Assembly: GCA_949128115.1 (NCBI GenBank)
Contig: OX421966.1
Coordinates: 57,657,416-57,721,415, forward strand
Reading direction: 5' to 3'
DNA: 64,000 nucleotides
Origin: Anaspis maculata
Lineage: Eukaryota; Arthropoda; Insecta; Coleoptera; Scraptiidae
Shown: in pieces, positions 12,415 to 25,103 of the stretch
Position numbering within the stretch: position 1 is the first letter of the stretch
Layout: each line of letters opens with the position of its first letter
Position numbers and translations under genes: made by a program
Notes under the pieces: generated by a model
Told to the model about the DNA's origin: nothing
Databases searched by the model: none
Seen by the model: the letters and a program-made list of their open reading frames with translations, nothing else

Positions 12415-14975
12415 TAGTGCAGTAAAGATAGTCAAAAAAGACCCCAAACCTTGAAAAAATTAATTCATGAAATTTTATAGCAGATATCGATTCAGAATTT
12501 CATTCTCTACTACATACTCAAAATCCCTGAAAATCCCAATTGAGCATTCTTCTTGGGGTGCTGTCAAAGTATATCATGTTTGTTGCAACTAGTCCGAAAA
12601 TGGTATTCTTGTTTTTGTCACACTAGAGCTACATTGTTGGCTTAGAACTGTTGGTATATACTGCAGGACATGACCAGACCTTCGTTCGAACCTCTAACTC
12701 GTATTTCCCGAAAAAAAAACAACATGGAAGTCTCTTTAATTTCCAATTAACAGTGTTGATTAAGTATAATCCGAGGGTTAGTAACCAAGTTTATGACAAT
12801 CTGTTTGATTTGTGATAGAGACATGAAACTTGGTATGAGTGGTCTTCATGGTCTTCTTCCCAAATTTGAACATGAAGCCTCGCCATATTTTGTTTAGGGG
12901 GGCCTTAGGACCCCCCTGAGAATTTGAAGTCTCAGAAACTCTCACAAACCACCGGTAAATATCGTCACACATTTCAAAAAGTAATCATTCGACTCTACAC
13001 CAAACCTTGACAAGAGACACAACACTTGTCGCCATGTACGCATTGTTCTTCGTGTTGAAAAAATTTTCTTCGGAGTGTCAAAAAAACACAGTTTCCAATG
13101 ATTTTTTTAATCTAAGAAACGGTGAGTTGATCTGCTGTGTATCATTATTCACTAATTTGTATTTGCCGAAGCTATTCATAAAGTCTGTTTTTTGATATTG
13201 TCATTCTAGGGATGACAGCTCCCGAAGTAATGAGCCAATTCAAGTGTGAAGTTCAACAGCGTTTTTTAATTGTTCCCAATCAATATTATCGACAATTTAT
13301 GAATGAATGGATAGCTGGAACTGTTCTGTAACCCAATTTCATATGACTACACGCGGAACCATGCGCAAAAGAATAGGAAACATTTTTTTCCGCGTCACTC
13401 ACCATCATAAAATATGTGCCGCTAGGGTGTGTTGAAAATATTTCTATACCGTGTATTCACTCGAACTGAGTGCTTTGAAGTATTCCACGCCTCAATGCTC
13501 ATTCTTCGTGCCTTCTACTTGACAACTGCAGATCGTAGTGACGTTTGTCTTTACTTTTTAGTCTGTATTTGCTGTTGTTTCGCCAAAGTAGCCTGAAATT
13601 TGGTACAATTATGACAGTGATAGGTGGCGGTTGAAAAAAAATAAATTCGGGGCTTTCGCGCATCACTCCTCATCTAGTTATACTCAATAAAATTATAAAA
13701 CAGTTGAAGCTATCTACCCAATGATAAATTGTCATTCATATCAATTGGTAACATTGAAAAAAACGCTGCTGAACTGAGCACTTCAATTGGCTGGTTCCAT
13801 CTGGAATTGTTGCTTCTAGATGTCAATATGAAGAAATGGACTCCATCAATGGCTTCGGCAGATACGAATTAGTGGATAATGATATGCGAAAGATAAATTT
13901 ATATCTCTATTACATGAAAAAATTATAAAAACCCGATTTTTTTTGACATTCCGAAAAAAATTTTTTTTCATTATGAAGAACAGTGCGTACATGGTGACAA
14001 CTGGTGCGTCTCTTGTTGAGATTTAACGTAGAGTCGAATGATTACTGCTTGAGATGCGTGACAATGATTTCAATGGTGGTTCGCATGAGTTTCTGCAACT
14101 TCAATTTTCAAGGAGGTTCCTAAGCCCCCCTAATCAAAGTATGGCAAGACGCCATGTCTACATTTGAAAAGGGGACCATGAAGACCACTCATACCAAATT
14201 TCATGCCTTTATCACAAAAAGAACAGATTTTATTAAATTTGGTCACTAATCCCCGAACTACACTTGATTACCACTGGTAATTGCAGATTAAGGCGAGTTA
14301 CGTGTTTTATTTTGCGGGAAATAGGATTTCAGCGGATGAGATGACGTCCTGGTCATGCCTTGGAGTGTATACCAACAGCTCTGAACTAACAATATATCTC
14401 TAATGTGACAAAAGCAAGGATACAATTTTCGGACTTGTTGCAGCAAACATGATATACCGAGAGTTCATAAATTAAATGGGTCAAGGGTGCCTGTGGATTC
14501 AAAAACGTCTGTCGAAACTAGCGTAATCTTTTTGTAATAAATTTGTCAAACTTGTGACAAGTTACGTCCCATATTGTTATTCTCTGATCTGCCATAAGTG
14601 CACGAGAATACTTCAAGCTCAAAAATACTCCTCGATCATGTAGGTTTTGTGCCCTGCCGTGAAAACCACATTGAAAATGTTCCGAAAACGAAAACTGAGA
14701 CTGGTTTGACAAATTACGATAACCAAAAAATTACAGACATCAAATAAACGATGCTAGTTCCGACAGATGTTTTCAAAGTCACAGGCACCCTTGACCCATT
14801 TAATTTATGAACGCTCGGTACTTTGCCAGCGCCGCAAGAAAAATGCTCTAATGGGATTTTCGGGGATTTTAAGTACATGGTAGCGGATGAAATTCTGAAT
14901 CGAGAACAGCATTAAAATTGCATGAATTAATTTTTCCAACCTCAAAACCTATCTTTACTGCACTATTGCCAGATT
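12415..14975. mobile_element. Large foldback element, arms about 0.9 kb
   Basis: The left arm (about 12415-13331) is repeated inverted at about 13693-14975. Shared blocks include TAGTGCAGTAAAGATAG at the outer edges, ACTCATACCAA, CATTCGACTCTAC and TTATAAAACAGTT at the inner edges. The arms have diverged by many substitutions and small indels. The 360-bp loop holds no recognisable gene. The right arm is 362 bp longer because of a nested MITE. I could not define terminal duplications. Confidence 0.85.
14457..14818. mobile_element. TA-flanked MITE nested in a foldback arm
   Basis: A 362-bp element starts CCGAGAGTTCATAAATTAAA and ends with the inverted match TTTAATTTATGAACGCTCGG. TA sits on both sides (14455-14456, 14819-14820). 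The opposite arm of the enclosing foldback preserves the uninterrupted site AACATGATATACTTTGACAG (in reverse complement), which has a single TA, so the target duplication is shown directly. This is the Tc1/mariner-type pattern. No coding capacity. Confidence 0.93.
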
Positions 14976-16013
14976 AAGTCCGGAAACACATTCGGTTTTG
15001 GTTTCGACCTGCACAAATTTGAAAACCACTTGATAGGCAAAACGTGGACACACAAAACCCACTTTGACGACAGCGCTCGTGCAAATTTCGAGGCAGAAGT
15101 TTATTTTTCTCCCATAACGAAGCTCAGAGTGATTTACTCTTCTTGTCTGATCGTATTATGTTGTATGACTCCTGCTACATTTTCCTGGCTACGAAGAGAT
15201 TTGATCTAATCTGACTTGATCCAGACCCACCTCACACGACATTTCTTTGTACTTCCGTATCACAACAAACATTGAGGCGCGGCGTTTAGATTTAACTAGT
15301 TCAATAGTTTGAGACTCGATGATTCACACGAACCTATTTTGCTTCCACCACATGACGAGCTGCTGAAGTGTTAATTCACAATCGCTGACTGCGTGTTTGA
15401 TGCGTAGCAAAGTCGTGACAAATGACAAAGCAGCAGCGGCAGCGGCATTAGCAGAATCAAGGGCAACAAAAGAGGAAGCTTCCGCGGATTCCCAACCAAG
15501 AGTCAAAATAACGACAAGTTATTTCTACCTGGATGCTCCCGCCATTTCAGCGGAGGCACACAGCTCCATCCTCGCACTTCCTCCTCTCTTTTCTCTTCCA
15601 CGCTCTGTAATTTTATTCAAGACTGCGATTCAGAGCTGCATCCACCGGCGGCGACTGCATCCGTGAGGGCTCATCCGGTCCACTTGTGTGCGGTATAAGA
15701 GACACTTCCGTTGTTGCTCCAGAGCTCCAACAGCAGAGTGCTGCACAGAGGGACACAAGCGCAGGGCTCGTAAACCTCAAGGGGACGCGGACGCGGAGGG
15801 CTGCTGTTTGCCTCTGGCTTGCTTGCTTGCTTGCCTGCCTCCCGTCCTTTTCCTTGTGTAATTTTTTCACGACCCCCGTAACTGTGCCAATTTTTCCAGC
15901 GTCAAGTGCGCCGTTTGTCGCTTAAAACTAGGCCGCAAAGCATGGAATCGCATGTTTAGTGGCGTTTCCGCTCTGCCTGATGCATATCTCTGCGATGATG
16001 CGGCGGAGTAAAA
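14976..16013. other. Unassigned stretch
   Basis: No supported gene. An interrupted GCA/GCG run at 15430-15455 gives an alanine-rich stretch in one frame; nothing else marks it as coding. Confidence 0.35.
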
Positions 16014-16017
16014 TATA

Positions 16018-18371
16018 CTGACGGCCAAAATTGAAGGGACTTTTTTTTGGAGTTTCCCCACAGGAAAACCACTTGACAGATTTTTTCCAAATTTTTCATG
16101 AGGGAAGCTGAAAGGGTATTCTACAAGCCCTTGAACTCACAAGTTTGTGGACCTCAACAGTACGGGGTGACCTGAATGAGATTGTATAGCAATGTGCCAA
16201 AATCGTTTCTGCAAAATCTTCAATTGAATTCATGGCATTGTTGTATAGCCACGGGGAGTTGAATTATACCCCAACAGGTTTGAATCAACTGCTCGCACTC
16301 AACGAAGTCCTCTTACATCGAAATTTTGCTAATCTCTTCACTCACTGTCAAGGTACCTACAGTTCTTTGTTCTGAATCATGAGAAAACAGTTCTGTGATA
16401 ATCAAAGATGGTTCTCGGGCCTGCTACAAATGAATTTTTCTCGTCACGAAAGAGGTCGCTGACCTGTGGATTACTTAAAACCTTCCCCAGTCTTCTGCAG
16501 CCTCCTGGTCTGGTTGGCTATTGTTTTTACCACTGCAATTTCCACCATGTGGCGTTATCCAAAAACATTTTTATTGATAGTGAGGATTTGTTTGTACATT
16601 TGGTACTTATTACATTCATCTTTTGAGCTTTATGTCCCGAGCCAGCCCCCCTATAGCCCTCTTTTGCTACCTCATAGATGAGTGGTAATGAGACAAGTTT
16701 TTTCGTAATCCGAGACGCATACGATACTGACAATCTTAAAACGTTCAGTCACATTGTCAAAAACCCAACAAGTCATCTTCTTGTATTCGAAGTGCCCATT
16801 TCTGCAAATTTCGAACATCAATTTCACCTCGACGGGGAAAGTTTATTTTTTGTAGAATTTTCCTTATTTCAAGTTTCAGTGTAGGTCATTGCTTCTACTT
16901 GCAAACTTGACCGCTACAGTGCACACAAAATCTCTCTTTTTCGTGTTATCCACCCTCATGTTATAATATAATATAATATAATATTTTATTTATCTTGAAA
17001 AATTGTCACTATGTACAATATAAGATAATTATGTCAATTAAAATATTTAGGTTTGTGTCCAATACAATTGGATAAAAAAAAAAAATTTACTACCACTAGT
17101 TAGTGAGTAGGTATACCAGGTACATCACATTTATGCATATTCATGCTAACACGATACAGTAATAAAACAATCAAACAAATTACAATTTAAAATATTCACT
17201 GATTGAATAAATTGCAGGAGACTCCTGGAGAAAACATTTCACTCTTGCTTTGAATTTATGAATGTCTGTTTCTGCCCTTATGTCTTCAGATAGGTGATTA
17301 TAAAATCTAATGGCTGAAATTTCAGGGCCGTTGTTTACAGTTTGTAAGTTCCATTTGGGAATGTGCAAAAGATTGCAATTCCGAGTTCTGTATGCGTTCA
17401 CATCTCCATACGTCAAAAACCTTTCAACGTTCTTTCTGACCCAGCACACACATTTTAAAATATATATCGAGTATACAGTTAATATTTTATAGTCTGAGAA
17501 GTATCGCCTACAGGAAGTGGTGAACGACAAACGAGTCGAGTGGTGGTGGTCACCAAACAAAACATAAACTTTCCCCGTCGAGGTGAAATTGATGTTGAAA
17601 ATTTGCAAAAATAGACATTTCGAATACAAGAAGATGACTTGTTGGGTTTTTGACAATGTGACTGAACGTTTCAAGATCGTTAGTAACGTATGCTACTCTG
17701 ATTACGAAAACAACTTGTCTCGTTACGACTTATGTATAAGGTAGCAAAAGAGGGCTATAGGGGGGCTTGTTGGGGACTTGAAGCTCAAAAGATGAATCTA
17801 ATGGTTACCAAAGGTATAAACAGATTCCCACTATTAATAAAAATCTTTTTGAATAACGCCAAATGGTGGAAATTGGCCAACCAGACCAGAAAGTTGCAAA
17901 AGACTGAGTGAGGCTTTTAATGATCCATAGGTCAGCGACCTCTTTCGTGATGAGAAAAATTCATTTGTAGCAGGCCCGAACCATCATTGATTATCGTAGA
18001 GCTGTTTTCTCATGATTCAGAACAAAGAACTGTATTCTGACAGTAAGTGGAAAGATTAGCAAAATTTCGATGATGGAGGACTTCATCAAGTGCGAACAGT
18101 TGATTCAAATCTGTTGGAGCGTAATTCAACTTCCCGTGACTATACATACAATAATCTCATGAATTCAATTGGAAATTTTGCAAAAATGATTTGGCACATT
18201 GTTACAATCTCAGTCGGGTCACCCTGTAACGTTGAGGTCCACAAACCCGCGAGTTTGAGGACTTGTAGAATACCCTTCGAGCCTCCCTCATGAAAAATTT
18301 GCAAGAAATATGCCGAGTGGTTTTTCTGTAGGGAAACTCCAAAAAAGTGTCCCTTTAATTTTGGCCGTCAG
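16018..18371. mobile_element. Large foldback element, TATA-flanked
   Basis: Outer ends CTGACGGCCAAAATTGAAGG and its near reverse complement are both bordered by TATA (16014-16017, 18372-18375). Either the duplication is TATA, or TA with ends starting TACTG. Arms run to about 16858 and from about 17562, with marked block similarity (CACATTGTCAAAAACCCAAC, TTTCACCTCGACGGGGAAAG). The 700-bp loop contains a minus-strand non-LTR 3' end. Confidence 0.88.
16960..17515 (-). pseudogene. 3' end of a non-LTR retrotransposon ORF2 plus tail
   Basis: On the minus strand, about 110 codons from about 17515 to a stop at 17180 resemble the extreme C-terminus of non-LTR reverse transcriptase proteins: KILTVYSIYILKCV, then AYRTRNCNLLHIP, ISAIRFYNHLSEDIR and a closing ARVKCFLQESPAIYSISEY. 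The 3' untranslated region runs from 17179 down to an ATATT-type pentanucleotide tail at 16960-16984. The open frame extends artificially to 17674 into the foldback arm. This is a 5'-truncated copy in a different lineage from the one at 2.9 kb. Confidence 0.78.
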
Positions 18372-18597
18372 TATACATCGCTATGTGGATGTTGTTTGAC
18401 CGAAAAAAAAACCTAATCCAGCACGATACCAGCTTGAGAAAGTCTTTTGAACATGGGTTCTGTCGAGCTTGGGCCTGTAGTGATGCTATCTATCGACTTT
18501 CCTGTTCTGCAGCAGAAATCTGTCGATTTTGATGTTCAGATCTTCTGGTCCGTTCATCATTGCTCAAATGCTTTGCTTGAAAATCTGAATGTAGGTA

Positions 18598-18806
18598 CAG
18601 TTGGGAGCGAAATGATTCATACGGCACCGGTAGAAAGTCGGCTGGATTTCAGAAATGTTAGCTGCTTGGATTGTTCTTGAATGCTAGTTTTGATTAGAGA
18701 TTGATCGTAATCAAAAGTGGCATTCAAGAACGATCCAAACAGCTAACATTTCTGAAATCCAGCCGACTTTCTAGCGGTGCCGTATGAATCATTTCGCTCC
18801 CAACTG
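18598..18806. mobile_element. TA-flanked hairpin MITE
   Basis: A 209-bp near-perfect palindrome: CAGTTGGGAGCGAAATGATT at the start and its reverse complement at the end, arms about 95 bp, loop about 20 bp. TA on both sides (18596-18597, 18807-18808). CAGT after a TA target is typical of Tc1/mariner ends. No coding capacity. Confidence 0.9.
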
Positions 18807-18906
18807 TACCTCTTTGCTTGACCGTTCATTGCAGATGGCACTCAAAACTTGTGCGTATCTGCATTCGATTTCATGAATACTTTCATTCGTGAGACCGAAC
18901 GAGACC

Positions 18907-18908
<2 letters not shown>

Positions 18909-18960
<52 letters not shown>

Positions 18961-18969
18961 GAGAGAGAG
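18909..18969. repeat. (GA)n microsatellite
   Basis: About 30 GA units broken by one GG. It yields an artificial Arg-Glu repeat in an overlapping frame, which should not be taken as coding. Confidence 0.95.
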
Positions 18970-21900
18970 ACGCGAAAAACACAGGGGTAATACGGACGAT
19001 TTGTTGTTTAATCCTCTTCTCCTCTCTCATTCCTCATCTCGAACTAACTTCTTCTCAATTGGCTATTTGTTCTAAGTTCTTTTTCTCCGCGATAATTTCA
19101 TTCGGAACTCGTTCTTTCAGATTTTTTTACTCCCGGATTGGTTTAATTGAATCTCGTTCTTCTTCGATTTTTTTTCTGAGATTGTTTTTTTTTTCAATTT
19201 CTCTCTCGGAATGCTTTCTTCTGCAAAACTGCTCTCTGGTATGCTCAGGACGTTATTACCATCCACCCTTTCCGCCTAGGGCCAGAAAAACAGTTCCTCT
19301 CAGCCCAGCTGAGAGAGGGCTATGCCGACGCTTAGGGCAACGCCGGCATGGCAAAAAGTCCCACAAAATTGAAAGCAGTGTTGTCGTTCGCGTCTTTTTC
19401 GAGGGCTGCACTGAGAATGCCCGGATCCCGCCCCTGCCATCACGCAGCGGCATCTAGGTGGCCCCAAAATGATGTTGCCGGCCAGCTCACTTTTGCCGTC
19501 GAGGCGCCACTGCTTGAAAGGGCTTGTGTTGTACCTGGTGACTTGAGGCAGTGCAGCGGACACTGAAGTGGAGAAGGCAGGAGAGGGCCCCCACCGACGT
19601 CCTGGAATAACACAAATAGCCGGCAGATTAGTGGACATCGACAAAACGTGAAATAGGAATAACAATAAATTTACTTCGAGGTCAACGACCTCGATCAGCT
19701 GTGAGCACACCGGAGAAGGTAAAGAGACAGGAAGGAGCGTTTCAGCCCGTGCTATGTACATAAAGATGCGACGGAAGTCGCCATCTTGAACAACCACATT
19801 ATTTAGCTGGGGGCGTGACGCTCGTGCACCTCCATGCCAACTCGCTTGTTGTGGATGGTTATTTTCAAATCGAAGCTGGGAAAGTTGCTGTTTTTTTGTG
19901 TTTTTCGTGAAAAATGAACAAAGTAATGCTGATGATTAGTTATGCTGCCTGTGGGTGTTCCAAAAGCCAGAAAACCAAAACGGCAAACGTTACTATCCAT
20001 TCGTGAGTATTTTATTTGTATATAATTGAGGGTTGAAAAATTCAAACACGCCACCGGGATCTCTGAACGGAAATGACTGGCCTCGGCCGCTTATCTGCGC
20101 ATGTTAAGCTGCCCAAACATCCGCCATTTGCAACAATCACATTGTCGCAAGTTCCATGGTAAACGCTCTTTCCTTCCTCTTCACCTTCTCCGGAGCACAC
20201 AGACGTGGATAAACTTCAGCGGCAGGCTCCGCCATGATAAAATGCGGAAGGCACAAAAGATTATCAAAACCTAACCGTACCATTTTTTTTGAGTTGGCGG
20301 GGGTATCGATGGAAAATCGAAGAAAACAATACACTGGGTGTTGAGAGATTACAAAAGTAAAACCAAGTTTTCAAAATTTTATCAAGCAATACTCCACCAG
20401 CAGATTCTGCGATCCAAACTAAGAAAAAAAGTTTCCATAAACATAGGTCGAAAAATGCTTAATAAGCGAGCTACAGCCCTCTAAAAGTGGTACCCTGAAG
20501 ATGGTTTTTATTCAATATCTGCGAAACTGTCAAGAGCAAAATCATGAAATTCTGCACATCGGCCAATCTTTTCATGTCTAATAATATGTGAGAATAATAA
20601 TTTCAAAATTCTATCCAGAAATGGGTCAGACTGTGGGGGGGTGGGGGGTAAAATCACCCCAACTTTTTCAAGTGCCATTTTTTTGCAACTTTAGCATAAA
20701 ATTATGAGACCCAAAAGCATTTTGCAATAAAAATGTCCCCTTGTTCAACTTCGATAGGAAGCACCGTTCTCGAGTAAAATCGATTTGAAACTTACCCTAC
20801 ATGTCATAAAAATTCATATTGAAAATCACAACAAAAAAATAAAAATTGAGCGTAGGCCATGGAACACGACTTCTATGTTTGGGAAAAAAAAAATCGAGAC
20901 AGGTGACAGGCCAGAGCACGACCATTACAGCAGCCATACACGGAGTGCATGTCTGCCGGCTCTTGGTTTTTGGAACATTCCATTTTTACAAAACAGTACC
21001 CGCAATAAAACTTCTTTAATTAGCTTTAAGGGGTTTCTGATTCGACTAAAGAAGTTGTTGACGGGAACCGGTCTTATTTTTGCTATCAAATTTGCAGGGC
21101 CCACGTTCCTTCTTCTTGGATTGGGCGTCCTGAAGTTTCACTTCGTTGCCCAGTGTTTTTCTTCAATCAACGACAACGACCATGTCTAGCTTTTTCCTCG
21201 CAGGTTCAGGTTCCTTCTTTTTGAATTGGACGTTCTAGAGTTTCTCTTCGTTGCTCAGTAGGTATCCCTAGAATTTTCTTTCCATGACTGTGTAATACCA
21301 CAGTTATAGCTAAACAAATTGCTGCACCTCCCGCGATCTCGACGTTCAAAACGGCATGTTAACAACATCTCGACAACAACAACAACAACAACTCGTCACT
21401 ATAACCTGAATCAAAGCATCGTAAATTTACAACTTGATTCCCACCCGGCCAGGCGCGAGTAATAAAACAAAATTAATGTAATTTTTATACTGGCCCCGGT
21501 CTGGTGTGCGTGTAATATATGGAGCAATAACACACAACGCTACACTACATACACAAAATCCATTCCGTTTAACGTGTGACAAATGGCGGCCGTTCGCGTT
21601 CAACTTTCCTCTAAAAACTTGTATAATATCTGCAATGTTTCATCCCACGCCACATTTTTTATTTGTTGCTACCCAGCCAATCATCATCATTACACACCAG
21701 ACTTGTATAATATTTGTAATATTGTTGAGGGATAGACCAATAAGTCTGAGTGACTTGAATTTGAGAGCTAGCGAGCGCGCCATGCTACGTTCAATCATGT
21801 TGCTCCGGGGATGATGCACTCGGCATAATAAAGTCTCGAAACCAAACTTTTCAATTAAGTACCCTCTCTGCCACCATTTGCCGCGCTGCACTTTATTATA

Positions 21901-22754
21901 CGTTTTCAATCGTCGAGAAGAACATGGAAAAAAAAATCAGAAGAGTCGTCTTTTACCGACGCTTTGAACAACAAGGTGGCTCTTCGCGCCGCGCGCCACC
22001 CGGTGGTAGATATAGAGAGTGAAGTGCTGAAGCTGAATAATTCATCAGGCACGTCAGTTAATTAGATCCCCTTTGTTGATATATCATTTTATTAATTTCC
22101 CCACAATACCGCGGCTTCCATTATTATTACTTCGGCCCTTCATTTTCTTAGATTAATATCTCCCATTTCTCACTCGGCACCGCCCGCAGGCATCAGGCTG
22201 CTCTGCTCACTTCTTCCCTTAATTGATTTTCTTGTGTTTTTTTTTTTATTCTGTTGTACTTTGTGGAGGATGTTCTTTAGGTTTGGTTTTTATCGGAAAC
22301 TAGGTAGGATCCCCAACCATTCTACCTGCAACATTTTCATTGGATTTAAATATCGTCTGGCTTGAACACTTTTATAAGACAGAAACCCAATCCCAAGATG
22401 CATAATAAAAAGGTCATCAAATTAGAAAATTTTGTTAAATCTGGATATTTTTGTGCTCGTTTTTTGTGTCTCGCAATTTGAACAACCAAAGCTCCCTGTG
22501 ATTCGTATAAAACTTGCCAATGTTCTCTTACAAAGTCTCCACTTGAATCGACTGGTAAATATGGCTTTTTCCCCAAAAATGTTTCTAGTTTTGTTAATTT
22601 GGCTTCGGAAACAATTTCGAAGATTTCATTGTTGGAAAACAAAAAGATTTTTGTTTCGACTCATAGGTACTTCGACGTCGAGGAATAAGGTTCTCTCCTC
22701 GAACCGTGTCGCAGAATGAGGTCCTCGAGGGGTAAACCACCTTGGAGATCTGGT
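18970..22754. other. Long unassigned stretch
   Basis: No gene supported. The longest frames (202 codons at 18849-19457 plus, 165 at 19300-19797 minus) overlap on opposite strands, and the first depends on the GA repeat. A short (ACA)n run lies at about 21368-21390. An 8-G run with AAATCACCCC lies near 20633-20660. Confidence 0.35.
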
Positions 22755-22764
22755 GTACACTTCC

Positions 22765-22912
22765 ATGGAAATCATTGGAAATCATCTGGAAATCATTTGG
22801 AAATCATTGGAAATCATTCGAAAATCATACGGAAATCATTTGGAAATCATCGGAAATCGATGAAAATCTTTGGAAATCAATGGAAATCATTTGAAGAATC
22901 ATTGGAAATCGG
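22765..22912 (+). repeat. Minisatellite, 10-11 bp unit GGAAATCATT
   Basis: About 13 imperfect copies of GGAAATCATT(T/C)(T) in a row. The units vary by one base and by length of the T run, so slippage and point change both act on it. The peptide it would encode (repeated G-N-H) is not evidence of a gene. Confidence 0.92.
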
Positions 22913-23155
22913 GTAGGCAACCCATCATACTTGGATTTAATTCAACTTATTTCAATCTAACTACTTTTTTTGCTTTTGGGACCGCTTGGCCGTTGATCAT
23001 CTAATCTCAGGATGCAATCGTCTTGTGCTTTCTTCTTGTGGTTTGGAGATAGAGGTCTTGAGAGTGTTGAAATTGACTCAAGCACTAGTTTGAACACAAT
23101 TAGACACAGAAATAAGTTTGTCATAAAATCAGTGTATTGACTTACATAATCTATA

Positions 23156-23770
23156 CAGGGTGTTTGCAAACTTGGGGTGGAAAATTGAACCGCAATGGAA
23201 AAAATGCTCCAAAAGTCCCGGAAAAATGTTGAAAAAAATGTATGACTTTAATTTTCGGAAATATAGAGAGTCAAAAGGTGGTCCTTTGACTCCCTCTATT
23301 CTCGTTATTTTGGAATATTTCAGTTAACTCTTCTCATCTGCCCAAAAAGCAAATTTTTTTTAACCTTTGAATGTGTTTTTTGATTCCATTCAGTGTACAG
23401 GGTGAGTGATAAATCCTAAAAAATCATTTTTTCCCGAATATGACTGTGAAAGGTCCTAGAGAATATAAAACCGATGTAGAGCAACAAACAACAGAAATAG
23501 TTCTTATATATCAAATATTCTGCATGCATTTTCAAAGAAAACTGGATTTTCAGGATTTACGACTCCCCCTGTATAGTGAATAAAATTACGAAACATATTA
23601 AAAGGTTCAAAAACATTGCTTTTTGGTCTGTTTAAAAAAGTTCACTATAATCTTCCAAAATAACGGAAATGAAGGGGGTCGAAAACCACCTTTCAACCCT
23701 CCATACTTTCAAAAATAAGTACCCTTAATTTTTTTAAACATTTTTCTGATACTTTTAAAGCATCTCCCTA
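23156..23770. mobile_element. CAGGGTG foldback element A, right end missing
   Basis: Starts CAGGGTGTTTGCAAAC after TA (23154-23155). The left half is repeated inverted in the right half around a centre near 23495, but the palindrome stops at 23770, where a CACTG-ended element begins, so the terminal 35 bp or so of the right arm is lost. A shorter inner palindrome (about 23396-23582), with ends TACAGGGTGAGTGATAAA and TTACGACTCCCCCTGTA, is embedded at the core. Confidence 0.82.
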
Positions 23771-25103
23771 CACTGAGAGAAAAGATTTCGAATATTTATT
23801 ATGGAAAACACAGACTCGTTTATTGTTAACAAATGCCTTATTTAAATACGGCTTAATAAATATTTATTTGCATCCACCAAGCGGATTGTTTTGATAGCGT
23901 TGAAATACCTTGTTTCCTGTTATTTAATATTTGGTTATAATTACAAAACATCAGTTTGATAATGTTTTATCAATAAGAAACGTAAGTAATAATGAGCAAT
24001 TCGATTATTGAGTGGTAACGATAGAATATTAGCTATGAATAATATGATCTAAATTAGTTTTTATAGGTAATTTTATGCATTATTGCTGGCTATAGATGAT
24101 TCTGCCAAATCATCATAAAACATATCAAATCCATTATCAATAGCTAAGAATTCGTTTAATAAATACAGGGTGATTCAAAGTGTCGGACTACCTTGAAGGT
24201 GCATGATATGCAGGTATAGTACAGTACTGGGAAGTTGTTTTAAAGATTCTAGGCTTTGTAATTTTGAAGTTATGGAGGTACAAAATTTCATTTTTCGATT
24301 TCTTCTATTTTCATTGTTTCAAAAGATTTTAGCAAAGACTCCATTACATATAGTGAAATAATGGATTCGAAAAATCAACCTCTGAATCTGTATTGACTTT
24401 CTGTTTTCTATACAGGTTGAGTCATAAACTACAAAAATTCAGTTTTCCTAAGAAACCATAAGCAAAGAATTTTATAGAATTGAATTGTGTTTTATTGTGC
24501 TCTACATAGGATATGGGACTGTTGGCAGGCACTTTTGGAAAAAAATAATTTTCAAGATTTATGACTCACACTTTATACAAAAGAGAAATTCATCACAGAT
24601 TTAGAGGTTGATTTCTGGCACTCATTGTTCTTCCATAAACAGTTCACCAAAATCTTTTGAAACAACGAAAATAGAAGCGATCGAAGAACCGACTTTTGTT
24701 CCTCCACAACTTCAAAACTGGAAGACATTAGAATCTTTTCAACAACTTTTCAGCACTCTACTACACCTCTACATTACGCACCTTCAAGATGGTTCGACAT
24801 TTTTGAGTCACCCTGCATAAATAAATTTGCTTTTCTTCAACGAGATACTGGACAATAAATGACATGGGATGATACGACACAAATGACACCATGCACGAAT
24901 AATGGCGCCGGGTGGAAATCTCTCACCCCACCAACGCATTACATTGGCAATAATAAATAATAATATGCGAATTTACTCTAGTGATTAAATTCATTGAGGG
25001 TGACTTAGCGATTGCTTATGAATATTGCACAGTTATTATTGGGGAATAAATGGTGCCAAAGTGAAGTGAACACAGGTATATTGTTGGTTAAGAACAATAT
25101 TGT
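23771..25103 (-). mobile_element. CACTG-ended transposon, truncated copy
   Basis: Begins CACTGAGAGAAAAGATTTCG and matches, inverted, the element at 27179-28858 over about 1.33 kb. Homology ends after TATTGTTGGTTAAGAACA at 25103, so about 350 bp and the second terminal repeat are missing. It contains palindrome B (about 24168-24820). No coding region. CACTG ends occur in several DNA-transposon groups, so the superfamily is open. Confidence 0.82.
24168..24820. repeat. CAGGGTG palindrome B nested in the truncated CACTG element
   Basis: Ends CAGGGTGATTCAAAGTGTCGG and an inverted match ending TGAGTCACCCTG; centre near 24490. The inner palindrome at about 24411-24580 (TACAGGTTGAGTCATAAA) resembles the core of element A. 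The same nested structure is in the full-length copy at 27778-28465, so it was present before the two copies separated. Confidence 0.8.

Noticed and set aside
17516..17674. Extending the non-LTR protein to the ATG at 17674
   Set aside because: Those codons lie in the foldback arm, whose inverted partner at 16780-16860 is in a different frame.
18849..19457. A 202-codon frame on the plus strand
   Set aside because: It depends on the GA microsatellite (Arg-Glu repeat) and continues into sequence with an opposing frame; no domain resemblance.
22765..22912. A Gly-Asn-His repeat protein
   Set aside because: It is a translated minisatellite with no supporting flanking coding sequence.
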